Shown: positions 17,716-18,333 of the stretch, one piece after another | How positions within the stretch are numbered: position 1 is the stretch's first letter | How the letters are laid out: every line of letters begins with the position of its first letter | Source: Ophiocordyceps camponoti-saundersi (nom. inval.) | Taxonomy: Eukaryota > Ascomycota > Sordariomycetes > Hypocreales > Ophiocordycipitaceae | DNA: 18,333 nt | Direction: 5' to 3' | Assembly (NCBI GenBank): GCA_003339415.1 | Contig: PDHQ01000509.1 | Location: forward strand, 1 to 18,333 | Notes under the pieces: generated by a model | Told to the model about the DNA's origin: nothing | What the model saw: only the letters and a program-made list of their open reading frames with translations | Database searches by the model: none | Made by a program: the position numbers and the translations under genes

Positions 17716-18023
17716 AATTTCTACTAAACGGGATCATAGCTTTATCTTAAACCTTATACCTTTATATAACGAATTACCTATTTAAATACTAGTTTAGAGG
17801 ACTAAGGCTATCGATAAAGTGGTCGTTACCTTACTTCTCCTCGTTTCCTTCGTCTTTTTATAAAAAATGACTTCCTAGGAGAATTACTATTAGGCTTATG
17901 CCTATTTAGCTAAAGATCGCCTCTTCTATTAGTTAAAGACGACGGTGACCGAGGAAGTTACGCCCCGTAGGGATCTACTGCGCTTACTTAGATTGCCCCC
18001 CCCCTTACCCGCCAAAGCAGTGT
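17716..18023. other. Spacer between the two direct repeats
   Basis: About 300 bases with a run of nine C at 17996-18004 and some retained CpA/TpG. No reading frame with recognisable motifs. It would be the internal part of a small element if the repeats are LTRs, or part of a longer tandem unit if they are not. Confidence 0.4.
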
Positions 18024-18322
18024 AGCGGCGGTGGCAGACATGCCTAAGGAAAAATACGATTTAGCCTTTTCTAGTAAGCTATAAAAGGCACGAACGGCGC
18101 TTAATCAAATAGTAACTCGACCGTTTCCTTATCCTAGGAGCTTTTAAGGATCAGAAGATAAAAAGCGGTTAAGATAGGATAGGGGCTATAACTAAGTATA
18201 TAGCGTAAATTAGTTCTATCGAAGAGAGGAATATATTAAGCAATACTTAGCCCTCTAACCTTATATTTATAGCTATCTCTAGAGTCGTATATTAAGTCAA
18301 GTCTTAGAGCGGACTTATAGTA
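18024..18322. repeat. Direct repeat, copy B (about 300 bp)
   Basis: Partner of 17430-17715. It ends near a T-run that continues to the right edge of the window, so it may extend beyond it. The order of all shared landmarks is conserved, so this is one duplicated unit and not scattered similarity. Confidence 0.75.
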
Positions 18323-18333
18323 TTTTTTTTTTA

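Overview
The window looks like a repeat-rich, transposon-derived block from a filamentous ascomycete (Pezizomycotina). Almost every coding trace is riddled with TAA and TAG but almost no TGA. CpA and TpG are strongly depleted, TpA is strongly enriched, and CpG is largely kept. This is the signature of repeat-induced point mutation (RIP), which converts CpA to TpA on either strand. I found no intact gene. I recognised genes by reading through in-frame TAA/TAG codons (mostly former CAA, CAG or TGG) and looking for family motifs.

Layout. 1-660: degenerate tandem repeat. 1301-2902 (+): long RIP-scarred reading frame of unknown function. About 3600-6060 (+): decayed Ty1/copia retrotransposon with integrase C-terminus, reverse transcriptase and RNase H. 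6190-6907 (-): GC-richer RIP-scarred reading frame of unknown function. 7075-7417: purine tract and a minisatellite of about 36 bp. 7825-17115 (-): a nearly full-length Ty3/gypsy element of about 9.3 kb between two 205-bp direct repeats, read here as LTRs. 17120-18333: diverged direct repeats about 590-610 bp apart.

The gypsy element reads, 5' to 3' on the minus strand: LTR, leader, Gag with a zinc knuckle, aspartic protease, a frame change near 13.7 kb, reverse transcriptase, RNase H, integrase, Pol stop at 10125, then a further 585-codon frame (8165-9922) before the 3' LTR. This last frame is not a domain I recognise as a retroelement protein and is the most interesting item. The element is damaged almost entirely by transitions. 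Gag-PR and Pol each keep one frame over kilobases. Catalytic or metal-binding residues are lost by RIP-type changes (zinc-knuckle Cys to Tyr, integrase Glu to Lys, copia YVDD to YVDN).

Mutation load is uneven. The left LTR and its flank (about 7540-8060) and a short stretch at 14312-14530 keep CpA/TpG, while the right LTR has lost nearly all of it. None of these genes should make a working product now; the region is probably silenced, repeat-derived DNA.
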